From assembly GCA_905250025.1 (NCBI GenBank), contig CAJNOJ010000050.1, positions 312,135 to 376,134 on the forward strand: 64,000 nucleotides of DNA, read 5' to 3'. The stretch is from Adineta ricciae. Taxonomy: Eukaryota; Rotifera; Eurotatoria; Adinetida; Adinetidae. A program made the position numbers and the translations under genes. Of the stretch, positions 48,516 to 60,756 are shown one piece after another (within the stretch, counting starts at the first letter, position 1; every line of letters begins with the position of its first letter). The notes below the pieces were generated by a model. The model did no database searches. It was given only the letters and a program-made list of their open reading frames with translations, and was not told the DNA's origin.

Positions 48516-48845
48516 CGGCATATCCATATTCGAATCATTTGTGTATATGTATTTATTTTTGTGAATAAATAAATGAGAAAAAGCAACGAGTGATGAAATA
48601 TCCTTGATATTTATTCTTTATTTTGCTTTGTATTTTGTGTCAAAAAGAACTTTTTTGTTTGATGCATCGGGTGAATGTTTTTAAAAAACGGGTGTTATCA
48701 ACAATAACAATAATAACAACAAACGACAACAAGAGTAAAGAATAAGTAGAAAAAAAAACCAAACGCACACTCATACACACGCACACGATTGCCTACAGGG
48801 AGAAAAGTGAAAGCTTTAGTTCATTCATTTGTTCGTATGCGAGCA
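48516..48845. other. Intergenic, convergent 3' ends
   Basis: 330 bp containing the polyadenylation signal of the plus-strand gene and an AC/AA-rich simple-sequence patch (AACAATAACAATAATAACAA near 48701). No gene. Confidence 0.5.
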
Positions 48846-51312
48846 TCATTCCTTGTTCGATTCATCCGTTGGTTTATTTTCATCATCATCTTTCTTCTTC
48901 TTGCCATCACCTTGTCCAGGTCCATCCGTTAATGTACTTGCTTTCTTGGTACCTGATACAATATCATCAATACGAAGTAATAAAATGGCAGTCTAAAAAG
49001 AACGAGAGATATTTTCGAAATAAGTAAACCGTGGAAGTGGTCTTACTTCAATAGCCGTTTTGATTGTTTGCATTTTAACAGCAATTGGCTCCCAGATACC
49101 GAACTTGTGCATGTCGACCAATTGACCAGTTTCGCCATCAATACCCCAGGTGAATTGATCGGCTTGCTGGTTATGTTTAGCACGAAGTGTGGTCAATTGT
49201 TTAATAACATTACCACCACAGTTTTGAATCAATGTGCGAGGAATAATTTCTAATGCTCGACTAACAGCCTTGTACGGGTATTTTTCAACACCTTTGAAGA
49301 ATTCATCGTTTGATGTTCCTTCACTGTTGCTCATAGCATCAAGTGCTCTAAAATTACAGATGGCAGAGAAAAATCTTGAACGGAAAGTTCATAATTGAGA
49401 AACATACCTTGAAAGTGCCATTTCAACGGCACCACCACCTGGTGTTAAACGTGGTTCAAGCATAACGTTACGTGTAACATTCATAGCATCTTGAAAGTTG
49501 CGTTCGATTTCATTTAACACGTCCTTGTTAGCACCACGTAAAATGATGGTACATGCTTTAGGATTTTTGCATTGATCGAAGAATGTATAATATCTAGAAA
49601 AGCGAAAGTTGAAGAATATTCTCGAGAAAGCTATTCGTTCGACTTACTCATCGCCAATTTTTCGTATTTCAAAAAGACCACAACCTGTACCGACGTCCTC
49701 TTCTTTCAGATCAGCTGTATCGTTAACAATCGATGCGCCTGTTGCTCGAGAAATTCGGTTGTTGTCCGATTTCTTTGTTCGACGAACGGCTGATATACCA
49801 GCAGCAGCCAAATAATGAGCAGCAACATCTAAACAAACAATCATGCACATGATAAAATGGTCAGACTATTTTGCAAGGGATCTTTCTTACCAGAAATGCC
49901 TTTTTCTGTAACAACTACGTCAGGTTTGACAGCGATAACATCTTGGCACATTGCCCGAATACTTTCTTCTTCCAATTGTAACATTCGTCTGAATGAACAC
50001 AAATCAAGTTTATTAGGTCTTAGCATATTGTATATACGCACGTGAAATCGGGTTCGCCACTAAATTCGAGAGATGTTTGACTTTCACCTTTTTTGTATTC
50101 GAGCGAACAATCGAGTAAAACGATACGAGGATTTTCAATACGTCTAAATATACGAAGAATAACTAGACATTCGTTGGATAAGGTGATCTTTTACCGTTTC
50201 ATTTTCGGATGAACAACATCTTTGTTTAACATACAGCCTTTAAGTAAATATGAATCTTCAATTGAACCACCCGGAATCTAAACAAGCCAATCAATATTGT
50301 GGCTATATCGTTTCTTCGAAAAATTTTTCAGAACAGACCTTTTCGAAACGAGCATAGCGTTTAATGTCGATTTCTCGTCGGCCGTGTTCATCAATCATGA
50401 CTGTTTGTACTGCATCAAGTGATATTTGACAAGCTAAGTCACTCCTGAAACAGTCAAATAAATAATTGCGTAGAATCATAAGCTCATCAAACTGACCATC
50501 GCGAGAGATATTTTGTTCCGATACAACTTTTAACAACACGTAACATTTCATCACGGTTTTTAACATCAATCGCGATGCTGGCCTTTGTCTTCATGATTTC
50601 AATACAATCTTCGAGCGCTTTTCGGTACGCACGAATGACTACTGTAGCGTGTAAACCTTGTTGAAGATACTGTTCAGTTTGGGCCAACAATTCGCCAGCT
50701 AAGAAAAGTGGCAAGTTTAATCTATTAGAAGTTCGTTTTGGTATATTTACCCAAGATGATGACACTTGTTGTTCCGTCACCAACTTCTTCGTCTTGAGTT
50801 CGACTGATTTCAATCATTGATTTACCGGCCGGATGTTGAACTTGAATCTGAAATGAAAATAGAGCAGATGAGCGATTCCAAACTGAAATTACTGTTCCAT
50901 ACTTCACGTAAAATGGCATTGCCATCGTTGGTCAAAACAATGCCACCCATTGGATCGAGAACCATCTATTCGAGAAGGAAAAATCGTCATAAAAAACAGG
51001 CTTCGAAGTCGACAATGCATACTTTGAGCATAGCCCGTGGACCAAGACATGTACGGATGGTATCAGCGATGGTCTTCAAAACAAAAGCATCATGATTTTT
51101 TTATTTGAATGTGACAAGAAAATTAGAAGGCATACTTTAGCAGCAAATATGTTGCTAAATTGAGCCTTTTTCCCTTGATCGCGTTTTGTATTTGAGTCTG
51201 GAAAGAAAAACAAAGATTAATTAGATTTTAATTAATTGGTCAAACAAAGGCGAATTTCGAAATTACTTAAAACCATTATTGGTTGAGAACTACCACCACC
51301 TCCGAGCATCAT
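48846..51312 (-). CDS. CCT3: Chaperonin TRiC/CCT subunit gamma
   Basis: A multi-exon gene (about a dozen exons) for one of the eight subunits of the cytosolic ATP-driven chaperonin that folds actin and tubulin. Group II chaperonin motifs in order: TKRDQGKKAQFSNIFAAK, VRTCLGPRAMLKMVLDPMGG, TNDGNAILREV, QDEEVGDGTTSVIILAGE (ATP site, catalytic Asp), DPKACT-type CKNPKACTIILRGA, PGGGAVEMALS, and WGIDGETGQLVDM. The gamma-specific segments PGGSIEDSYLLKG and NRISRATGASIV support CCT3 rather than other subunits. The protein ends with an acidic/basic tail (DGKKKKDDDENKPTDESNKE). Start is the double Met at 51312, just after an acceptor-like TTTTAG. Confidence 0.93.
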
Positions 51313-52068
51313 TTTGACTGTTTTGGTACTAAAATCTGTTCAATCGATCTGTAGAAAACAAAGAGCAGAATAGAAAGTGGAGTGTGTAGGCAATGAGTAA
51401 ATGGTCGAAGAATCTTCTGTTTATTCCTCTATTTACCATTAAAGTCCACCGTTGTCAGGTTAACGACGGAGTGGTTGATTGTTAGTAACCTATTAAACGC
51501 GTTCTCTCGTCAACTGCTGCCATCTAGTGGCTAAGTAACTTATAATAAGTACTTCTGTGAAACTAAACGACTATATGTAGTAAATTTGTTTGCGCTTCGA
51601 GCTTTTCATGTATTTCGTTGCGAAGTCGTTATTAGTATAATCTATAATTTTCTTCATGGAAAATTTTTTTAACACCAAGATGATCTCATGAATAAGCACA
51701 AAGAATTCTGTGTGTGCATGTGTATGCATATGTGAAGCACATATAAGTGCACTGTTTACTATTGACTGCACAATATGTTATTTTCATGTTCAGTTCAGTT
51801 ATCGAGTAGAAGTGTTTAGCGTCGTTGAAATTGAACGGATGCCTTTAACTTTTATACATAACATTGTTATTCTTGTTCTTTTGCTTCTTTTCTTCTAACA
51901 CAAGAGTGTAGTATGTGAAAGAAACGAGACGAAAGAAAAAGTAACCAAGACAATCTTATTTTTTTTCATTCTTTTCTCACTCTTCTTTCCTTCAGACATC
52001 AGCAACAGACAGAAGCAGTTAGAAACAGAATCGAATTGATTCCGGTAATAGTTACTGATTATTAGACA
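51313..52068. other. Divergent intergenic region
   Basis: 756 bp between the CCT3 start (minus) and the MORN protein start (plus). It should hold both promoters. No gene seen. Confidence 0.5.
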
Positions 52069-52539
52069 ATGATTGAGAATGAACCTTCAAAATCACCAAC
52101 GCCGAACCGTTCAACTTCTTTCGTTCGATTGACTTCATCGAAACAACGTTCAGATTCTTTCATATTTGCTAATGGTGATCAATACGACGGAGACTATATC
52201 ATTACCGATGAAGCTCATATTATGCGTCATGGTCAAGGTAAACATACAAGTGCTGATCAACATCTTATATATGAAGGTACATGGAAGAATGATAAAATGC
52301 ATGGAACCGGACGATTAACATATGGAGATGGAACATCCTATGATGGAGAATTCCAATCAAATTACTTCGAAGGTCTAGGAACATATACATGGCCTGATGG
52401 CGGTCAATATACAGGTTTATGGAAAAAGTCACGGCCGATAGGTAAAGCAGAATATATCGGACCGAAATTAGGCGTACCATTTGTTGGTGTGGCCGATGGA
52501 CAACAGGCACATATGCGATATAAAGTATCTTCTCTGTAG
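52069..52539 (+). CDS. MORN-repeat protein, MORN2-like
   Basis: Single-exon protein of 156 residues. At least three MORN units are visible: FIFANGDQYDGDYI, YEGTWKNDKMHGTGRLTYGD and YDGEFQSNYFEGLGTYTWPD, with a fourth partial YTGLWKKSRPIGKAEYIG. The order and short length resemble MORN2, a small protein linked to cilia, sperm and membrane-associated processes. A Ser/Pro-rich N-terminus of about 30 residues precedes the repeats. No membrane span. The upstream in-frame region lacks another Met. Confidence 0.8.
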   Translation: MIENEPSKSPTPNRSTSFVRLTSSKQRSDSFIFANGDQYDGDYIITDEAHIMRHGQGKHTSADQHLIYEGTWKNDKMHGTGRLTYGDGTSYDGEFQSNYFEGLGTYTWPDGGQYTGLWKKSRPIGKAEYIGPKLGVPFVGVADGQQAHMRYKVSSL

Positions 52540-53232
52540 GAAAAAAACGTTCTTTCATTTGTCAACGAATATACAAACTCGGTGTAATAATGATGTTATT
52601 CATTTTGTTTGACCTTTTTCGCTTGAAAACGAATTTATTTTCTATCGACAATAGATGAGTAAACATGTACATACGACACTACTTGATATTGAATGAATAT
52701 ACTACTTAACATAATAAACGGTACTATTACACTGAAGACATTCATCGAATCATTACTGTGACTAATGAGAAAATGCAAAATCCGATTTGTGCTTTGATGC
52801 TATTTAAAGACATTCTTTGTCGTATCAGATTATAGGGAAAGTTGAATGAATGGATGCTTCCTGTTCATTGAAAAAAAAAGATGAAAAACCGGTGTTGTTA
52901 TAGAAACTGACTAACTATGTAATCAGTTGAAAATCTCGTGAAGCCGTATGAAAAACTTGCCGTTTAGTGACCTCTTCATGAAAGAACGCTTTTTTAGAAG
53001 TTGCTCCTATGCAACACGTCATATTGATGGTTGCGTTTTGTAGACAAACATGAGGAAAAGAAAAAGAATCTCTCTCAAGTGCTGCAAGAACGAATAAGAA
53101 AACGGAAACATATAAACTTATTTGTCTATTCATCTTATTTTACTTTCTCATAGATTTTTAATTTTTGTACTCGTTTTTTTTTACTTTTCAATTACATTAA
53201 ATCAATATTGGTAATATTTAAAGATATTCAAG
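52540..53232. other. Intergenic with one small candidate
   Basis: 693 bp between the MORN gene and the ARL13-like gene. Apart from a minus-strand candidate at 52915-53133 nothing is recognised. Confidence 0.45.
52915..53133 (-). CDS. Candidate small secreted cysteine-containing peptide
   Basis: A 72-residue frame whose start (MNRQISLYVSVFLFVLAAL) is a convincing signal peptide. The mature part has three cysteines (HVCLQ and MTCCIG), one N-glycosylation-type site (NATINMT contains two NxT) and a dibasic KR followed by QVFHTASRDFQLIT. No homologue is recognised and no intron is needed. It sits divergent to the ARL13-like gene with only 99 bp between starts. It may be a secreted peptide precursor or an accidental frame. 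Confidence 0.3.
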   Translation of the reverse strand: MNRQISLYVSVFLFVLAALERDSFSFPHVCLQNATINMTCCIGATSKKAFFHEEVTKRQVFHTASRDFQLIT

Positions 53233-56200
53233 ATGGGATCTGCTTCGTGTAAAAATTCTAAATCAGCAACACCAGCTGCAAAAAATGAAGAAGCGAAGTA
53301 AGTCGGTCAAGAAGTTTTGCTTTCGATTACGAAGAGAAGTCATTGTATGAGTTCGCAAAGGAGTTTTGAGAAAAGACGAAACAAGAACTGACAATCAGTG
53401 ATCAACAAACATCTCGCTGTGTGAAAGAACTTTACCATATCTTGATCAATTACTAATATTATCTGATTGTAAAATCGCTTTCGTTTCGAACGTATTCAAT
53501 TGTTCTGTTTAGAAAAATCACAATCGGTGTCTTTGGTCTAGATGATGCTGGTAATTTTATCACACATTTTTAGTCAAAAGTTCTATGTTTTACTTTGATA
53601 GGCAAGACAACGGCAGTTAAAGCAATCGAAGGAGGTACGTGTCTCGGATCTATCTAATGATGTTTCGTTAAATTTTTCCTGGAACCTTTGCAGATCCAGT
53701 TAAAGAAGCGGAGCCCACCATAGGTACTGACAAGTTGATGGTACCGTATCCAGCGATTGGCAAAGGGAAAGGCAAATCTAAAGAACGTATTGAAATGATT
53801 GATGTCGGTGGCGGTAAAAGATTTCGTGATCGTACATGGGGAGAATGTTATGATAAAGTTCATGGCTTTATCTTTGTCGTTGACGCGAGTAATAAAAGTC
53901 GAATTGGAGAAAACAAAACGATATTAAACGATCTACTCGACAATAGCAAACTTCAAGATAAACCAGTACTTATGTAAGTCGGATGATTTATTGCCATATA
54001 GATAGTTTATTTTGCTTTGTAGTTTGGCCAATAAACAGGATAAAAAGAATGCGATTAAAGATGAAGATTATCTCAAAGATAAACTTGAGATCGAAGATTT
54101 GAAGCGTAAACATAGAATTGTAAAGAAAGATTCAATGATAATTAAAGGGCGTTGTCGTTCACTTCTATTTACTTGTTTTAGGAATTTTGTACAGCAATAG
54201 GAAAAGACAAGAGCAAAGCTGATGATGCCATTCGTCAAGGATTTTCATGGTTAATAGGAGAAATTGAAAGTGACTATCAAAAACTCAATGCTCGTGTTAA
54301 CAAGACAAAGACGTCTACTGAATCAAAATCTCCAGCATCAACAAAGAAGCCTCGAGGTCGACTGTAAGATATATTCATAAAAAGCGATCTTTTGTCATTT
54401 CTACTTCTCTTATATAGACATTCAGAGCCATCCGACATGGATGATGATGGAATTGTCTATGGTAAAAGTCGACAGAAATCCTCGTCACCGCCACCTAGTT
54501 ATCGAGTTCTTGATACGCGTTCATCGCAGAATTTATCGACTAGATTACCTCAATTAGACATCAATAAATCGAAAAGAAAGCCAAGTGGTTATAACACATA
54601 TAGTGACAATGATGATGATAAAGATGTAACGAATCGTTCGTTTTCACGTCCAAATGTCGTTGTACCTATGTCTGATCGCACCAATCGCGCCAGTTCACCT
54701 CCTCTCTCATCCGCGGCAGCAGCAACGGCGGGCTTTAATAAAAAGAAAAAAGTAGTTGGTACTGGCGCTGTTGGTAACTATGATCTTCCAACAAATAAAT
54801 CGACATTAAATGAACCGAAACCATTTCGTTCCACCTACGAACCATTTCCAGATGATATACCATGGACATCATCATCAATACGATCCACAAAACTGGATAG
54901 TACTCTAACACCAAAACCATCGATGATCAACGATCCATTAAAACGTAGTGTGAGTCCCCTTGTTCGTGATTCCAAGCCTATTACAAGTACTTTGTCAAAG
55001 CCCGGAAAAATCAATGACGATGATGAGTATGGTTATAAATATGGTTTACTATCGAGTGATAAGAACAAAGTAGGAGACATTTGTTATCTATAGCAATTGG
55101 TTTGTATACTGTATTCTAGCCATCCTATCCATCATTAAATCGAACAAAAGATGATGATAGCTTTAAATATCCATCACCTTCATCAACTACTAAGCCCTTA
55201 ACGAATTTGAGAAAGCCATTATCGAGTAATCATGGTCTTGATGATGATGATTATGGTCGAAAATCACCTTCTATCATTCGTCGTTCAAATCTTCCTCCTC
55301 CAGTAACAACAACACCGACGACGACGACCACAGCCAAGAAAACTAATAGATACGATGATAATAGCGACAACGACAATGATTATTACAAAAAAACAACTAC
55401 AAACACACCTAAACGCTTGGATTCGGACGACGACGACGACAGAAATAAAAGTAAACCTTACGATCGTTTATCTGATCGGTTTAAAACAAACGATGATCCG
55501 TATGGAACAACATCAAAGTCGTTTTCATCAAAGCCAAAATCTCGCTTCGCAGATGACGATGATGATGACAATGATAAATATAAACCAGCAATAAAGACGC
55601 GGCCAAAAATCTCGGACGACGATGACGATCTTCCATCATCGTCAAAGTATGATACTCGTCCAAAATATGGTAGTGACTATCCAACGTCATCATTTTCAAA
55701 GCCCACATCGCGTTTCAAACAAGATGACAATGATCGACCATCTTCTCCATATCGATCGACGACATTACCGAAATATGGTGAAGATAATCGATCCACATCG
55801 CTTTCACGATTCAATAATAATGATAATAATCGCACTTCATCAACTACAAAACCATCAACTCATTCAAAGTTCAGCGACGACGACGATGATCGTCCTTCAT
55901 CCAAATGGAAACCATCAACCTATTCGAAATTCGATGGCGACGACGATGATCGTCGTCCTGCACCGCTTTCAAAAATACCCTCTCGTTCAAAACTTAACGA
56001 AGAAAACGACGATGATAATCGATCATTTTCTTCCAAGAAGCCATCCAGTTCCAGATTCGACGATGACGATGATCGTCCTACAACATTGTCCAGAGCACCT
56101 GCTCGCTCAAGATTCGATGATGATGACGATGATGATCGTCGTCCTGGAACACTAGCGAAGGTTCCGTCGCGATCAAAATTTGACGACGACGACGACGACG

Positions 56201-56316
56201 ACGATCGTCCCATATCTTCGTCAAGACCATCAACATCGAAACTCGGAACAAGTGGTGCTCGAAATGATTACACATCAGCGAATCGATCTCGTACCAATCC
56301 TTACTCAGACTATTGA
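53233..56316 (+). CDS. ARL13-like ciliary small GTPase with long Asp/Ser-rich tail
   Basis: Eight exons (53233-53297, 53513-53550, 53602-53634, 53694-53973, 54023-54119, 54182-54363, 54418-55069, 55120-56316) give 847 residues. ARL13B acts in cilia as an exchange factor for ARL3. The GTPase core shows a P-loop GLDDAGKTTAV, PTIGTDK (switch I), DVGGGKRFRDRTWGECY (switch II, with GG where Ras has AG), FVVDASN, LANKQDKKNAI (base recognition) and CTAIG. The ARL13 C-terminal helix follows (GFSWLIGEIESDYQKLNARV). The N-terminus MGSASCKN suggests myristoylation at Gly2 and palmitoylation at Cys6 instead of the usual double-Cys palmitoylation. The remaining ~550 residues are low complexity: Ser/Pro then repeated Asp runs. 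Human ARL13B is about 428 residues. Confidence 0.82.
55420..56220 (+). repeat. Degenerate Asp-run/Ser-Lys repeat in ARL13-like tail
   Basis: The last exon encodes repeated modules of the form SRF or SKF, then 4-8 Asp, then D/R-RP, then a Ser/Pro/Lys spacer (for example SRFDDDDDRPTTLSRAPAR and SKFDDDDDDDDRPISSSRP). At least ten modules are visible. GAT/GAC codons are mixed, so the protein repeat is maintained beyond a simple DNA microsatellite. Confidence 0.8.
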
Positions 56317-56629
56317 AATCCTGCCTTGCTTTTCTCAATAATACAGTGATACATATTTTTATATAAAGTTTATCAAGGACTTTATATACACTGATCTTTA
56401 AAGAAGATTCGCAGGTTTCTGCAAGTTGCTTCTGTATGACAATTTCTTCTTTGTTTTCAAATAAAAGAAACTCGATCAAGATTTATTCAGATCTGCTTTC
56501 AACTCTAAACGATTCGATTTCATAACTTCGCTATTAATTTATTAGTTTTTATTACACAATGCAAAATGCATGATATCTTTTTGTCCGATGAAACAGAATA
56601 CAAAAAGTGTTGATAAATAGAATTTAGTT
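56317..56629. other. Intergenic, convergent 3' ends
   Basis: 313 bp between the ARL13-like stop and the stop of the small minus-strand peptide gene. No gene seen. Confidence 0.5.
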
Positions 56630-56797
56630 TTATCCCAATCTTGCGTGATGTCCAGAACGTTTGTGATGAGCGTGTCGACGATGGTTCATCGGTAACTTTC
56701 CTGATCTGTGATGATGAGATCGGGCATCAACTATACCATTAAATAAGCCGACAACAAGGAAGACAACAAAGAGGAGACCGACGAGATGGTATTGCAT
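56630..56797 (-). CDS. Small His-rich secreted peptide precursor (C-terminal RLG)
   Basis: A 55-residue protein: a strong signal peptide (MQYHLVGLLFVVFLVVGLF, ending near VDA) followed by a 30-residue mature part, RSHHHRSGKLPMNHRR then HAHHKRSGHHARLG and stop. The mature region has many His and Arg and no Cys. A dibasic KR precedes SGHHARLG, and the final Gly could donate an amide (SGHHARLamide). It may be a neuropeptide, a metal-binding peptide or an antimicrobial His-rich peptide. The frame continues upstream to a Met at 56947 but the signal peptide fixes the start at 56797. No homologue recognised. Confidence 0.55.
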   Translation of the reverse strand: MQYHLVGLLFVVFLVVGLFNGIVDARSHHHRSGKLPMNHRRHAHHKRSGHHARLG

Positions 56798-57352
56798 AAT
56801 AATTAACGTATACAGAAGTAATCGTTCAGATAAATGAGAATAACTTAATGAAAACAGAGATAGAAATGTAAATGCGCGGTTTTCTCTATCGACCTTGACA
56901 ATCGAAACCAAATCTCTGTTGCTACGATTAGTTTTGTTAGTGATCAAATTTGTTTACTCTATATCTGGATTTTTGTTTTTTTCGTAGACTTCCTTTTGAC
57001 ATGCACATATCGCCTGATTCTGTCTCATTTAATAATAATTTATCTCAGTTCTATTCCGACTACATAACATTGCTGTGCAACATCTCATCGAGTTCTAACA
57101 CAATCAGCTCAATAAGATTGTTTGAAGTTTATATCTGTATTGCATAACGAAAACACTTCATTTCAATCGTGAAATTCGTTTGCATGACATTTCTTTCTTT
57201 TCTTTCTAGTAATGCCATTCGGAAACGAAGAAAAAACAAAAAAATACACAAATAATAAGCAAGACAGAAACCATGTACAACCATTTGTTGTGTTTCGCCT
57301 ACAAAAGGAAGCTTTTTTGCATGTTCTGTTCGTACATGAGATTCGTTCATTT
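56798..57352. other. Intergenic
   Basis: 555 bp between the small peptide gene and the 3' end of the EF-hand gene; no gene seen. Confidence 0.5.
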
Positions 57353-58610
57353 TTAAGTAAAAGGAGATAATAATTGACATAGTAGTTCATTTTTCGATAA
57401 AGCTCGTACGAAACTGTCTTTTGTAATCAGACCTTGTTCATTGCAATGGCAAGAACTAATGAAATGTTTGAGCAATTCTATCGATCCAAATTCGTTTCCG
57501 TTGCCACCTAGCATTCGCATAACATACTAGCAAAAGAAATACATTTAGCTATTCATTCTAAACGATCAATGTAGATTTCTCTACCTTGGCCATAACGTCA
57601 ATTTCCGATTGATCGATGAACCCGTCTTTGTCGATGTCTATACAAACATAGGATTTCGTAAACAAAGGTTTCGACGAGTAATGTTTTTACCATAGAGTTG
57701 AAAGGTATAGTCGAGTTTTTCTTCGATTGTTCCTTTCGTTGTCAATAAGAATCCAATGACAAATTCTTTGAAGTCTACAATGTGAATATTTGAAAGCAAG
57801 TAAGAAGATTAGGTCAGCGTTAAGAAATATTCTTACCAACTTTTCCATCGTTATCTACATCGAATGCTTGGTAAATCGCGTTGACAACATGCTCAACTTT
57901 ATCAGCGTCACATGTACTCAATTCTTTGTAACATTTGATCATATCTCTTTTCGACATCTTTCCATTCGAGCACCGAGACTGAAACGAAAATCGTAGGTAG
58001 TAGAACAGAACTTGCTTTTGAATTAGAATTTTCTGTTGACACTCATCCAATGGTTGCTGTCGAGTTTTATCGCGAGTCAAGAAAGATTAAGAAAATATTC
58101 TTCGACGTGAACAATTTCATTCAAGAGAGATTTCCATTAATAAGTTCATGTCTCTTCTCAGTTCAACTCGAAGCATAAAAAATTCTATTGAAATTAATCA
58201 GACAGGTAACACAATCTGCTCGGAGTTGGTTAATTGAATTTGTCGCCTGTTTTCTTTTGTAAACATATCAAAACAAACCAATCTATGCCGACACACCGTC
58301 TAGTGTATTTTTTCCCTCGAATTTTGATAAGCTAAAGACATTGTACCCGGAATACGATGTCATGATTCATTTAACTAGTTAGAAAAGCTATTCGTAACTT
58401 TAATGGTAGTATTACAAGTTGTCTGACATAGGAAAGTTTTGAATAAATCTGCATTCATGTTAGTTGTATGTCAACATGAATAATTATCGTCGTTTTTACC
58501 TTGAGCTCGTTATACCAATTGGTGATTTCAGAAGATTTCATCCGGGTTTTCCGTTTAATTAGTGCCAGGGTAGCGTCGTCCAGCGTCGCTGTACTGAATT
58601 GATTCCCCAT
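57353..58610 (-). CDS. Neuronal calcium sensor-like EF-hand protein
   Basis: Exons 58500-58610, 57837-57978, 57691-57774, 57585-57637 and 57353-57526 give 187 residues, the usual NCS length. The N-terminus MGNQFSTATL fits N-myristoylation at Gly2, and the helix IKRKTRMKSSEITNWYNEL resembles the NCS leader. EF-hand 2 (FDVDNDGKVDFKEF) and EF-hand 3 (YDIDKDGFIDQSEI) are canonical calcium loops; EF-hand 1 is degenerate, as in the family, and EF-hand 4 (SSCHCNEQGLITKDSF) lacks the usual acidic ligands and contains two Cys. It would act as a membrane-switching calcium sensor in signalling cells. It is not close enough to name an individual NCS member; a ciliary calaxin-type protein is less likely because of the Gly2 leader. 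Confidence 0.83.
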
Positions 58611-60756
58611 GAACAGACCATTCACTGATACCGATCAAAGTAAAAAACCAATCTTGAAATGAAAGCAAAAAGGAGAAATTGATCGACACGTAAACAACCA
58701 AAATACAGTCTACGCCTTCTGAAACAAAACTGAGTTTAATTAAAAATGTGATTGAAATATTTCGCAGGTCGAACTACTTATTCTGCACGATCGACGCTTT
58801 TCGTTCTCTTTTCTTCATCTCTGACGTCAATGGACAAACCATATTTGATTAATAACCAGCTACGATGCGAGTTGCGAAGAGAAAAGGTAAATACCAATGT
58901 ATGCTTAGTTCGAACACAAGTGTCTACGCAGATGTATAAGTCTATAAAAGTCATTTACTACTCTCTTCGGACACCTACGAGGATAGCAAAGAACGTCCTT
59001 GGTTTCTGAGGGCGATCATATGAAATCGAAAGATTTCGCACGTTTTTTCTTAACCTGTCGCATATTAGACTATTAATTTGATCCAAAACGAAAAACAGCG
59101 TTCACCTGACGCGTACTCGAGACGTGACGAGAGATAAAATCCACGGAAGTAAAACAGCAAAGAAATATGCTACTACACCTACTGAGGTGTATTTTGACTA
59201 ATCAAGGTGTGATATACATTTGATTGCATGGCAGTGAGGACACGATTACTCGAAAAAAAACACGTTTCCTGTCCTGTGCGCCATCGTCACAGACTAGTGC
59301 AAGATCAAAAACACAGTAAAAAGCTGGTTCTTTTTGAGTGAATGATTGAATTGAGTAGCCTACTGTTTCTGGATGAACAAATGGTGAGATAAGAATAGTA
59401 AAGGAAAGACTAGGGTTTCCTGATTGTAAAAAAAAAGAAAAAATCATTCTATTTTCTTGCACTTGTTTATGTTTGCGCGTAGAAATAGTAAAAAAACGCA
59501 CGGAAAGAAAAAAAAATATCGATGGTTTTCATACAAACTCGATACTCAATGGTAATCATTATTATAATGTAAGAGTCGGTACGTTACAAGCTTAGAATTG
59601 AGCTAGGAGCACATCTTAAGTATAATAAAGAATATCGGATTAGTGTCATAACAAGAGACTTCGAAAAAACTAATTCAATATCGATATGCGAACTGTGAAA
59701 GCGCGTTCATTAATAATTAGTTTTACTTTTCAATGATATTATCTTAACTATGTGTATGTGCATCACCGACTTTTCTCGAATGTGACATTTCTTTCTCCTT
59801 CTTCAACGGATAAAAGACAAAGCTTGAAGAAGAAAAAGAAGAAAAAAAAACTGAGAGAGAAAATATATTAGAAAAAGAGGAACTGGAAAGATATGATAAG
59901 CAGCAGTCATCATCAGGCATTAGTCTCATTTCTCTACTAAACGCCTCCATACTCACGGATGGAGAATGATGAACGTCAAAACAAGAAGAAATATAATAAA
60001 CAATTCTTATATATCAGCAAATGAGTAATGTAGCAATCCTACTAAGCGCAACCAATCGTCCTTTATTTTTTAAATGATGAGTTTATCATCATGTTGCAAG
60101 GCTTTCACACACGTGGAATCCTTTTGTTTTTGCACTGTCAAGGGGAAAATTTTCTAATATTCATTTGTTAGCGTGTAAACAGAAACGTTTCCGATTGAGA
60201 CTAGAAAATATTTGTATTCAAGTTCTGTGTGACACATACCTTGACCTAGATTATGTATTCACATTCTGAAAAGACGCAAAACAACACCAATAAACTGACT
60301 AATTTTATGAGTAATCTTTCTTATCTTCATACCTGTCAATATTCTTCTTCGATGAGATATTTATTTGAATTGAAAGTCTTTTGAAGAGAAACACAATAAA
60401 ATTTTTTATTTTATAAATATTCTAGTTACACAATATAGTTACATTTCTCGCCTCAATCGCTCTTTTATGTACTCATGATGTTTACTTTCGATCATAAATA
60501 CGAAGAAAAACCAACTTGTTTTATTTTCTCGTTTTTTTTTCTATATTCAAATACAGTGTGTACTTACGTGATGTTTCTACTCGACGTCACACACTTTCCC
60601 TTTATGCTTGCAGACGTCAATGAAGTTGTATATGTTGATACTCCTGTCGAGGACACGATGTAGTCCAAATGTTTGTGTGAAAGATTGACATCTGCATTGA
60701 CAAGATCGATTTACTCATTGAAAGAAGACCTTATTTGAACTACAGATAACGTCATC
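58611..60756. other. Gene-poor region
   Basis: About 2.1 kb upstream of the EF-hand gene. It contains a purine-rich run (GAAGAAAAAGAAGAAAAAAA near 59827) and several short frames without family resemblance. No RNA gene or repeat identified. Confidence 0.5.

Noticed and set aside
55622..56213. Met/His/Thr-rich plus-strand frame and Ser-rich minus-strand frame
   Set aside because: Both are alternative readings of the GAT/GAC repeats in the ARL13-like last exon.
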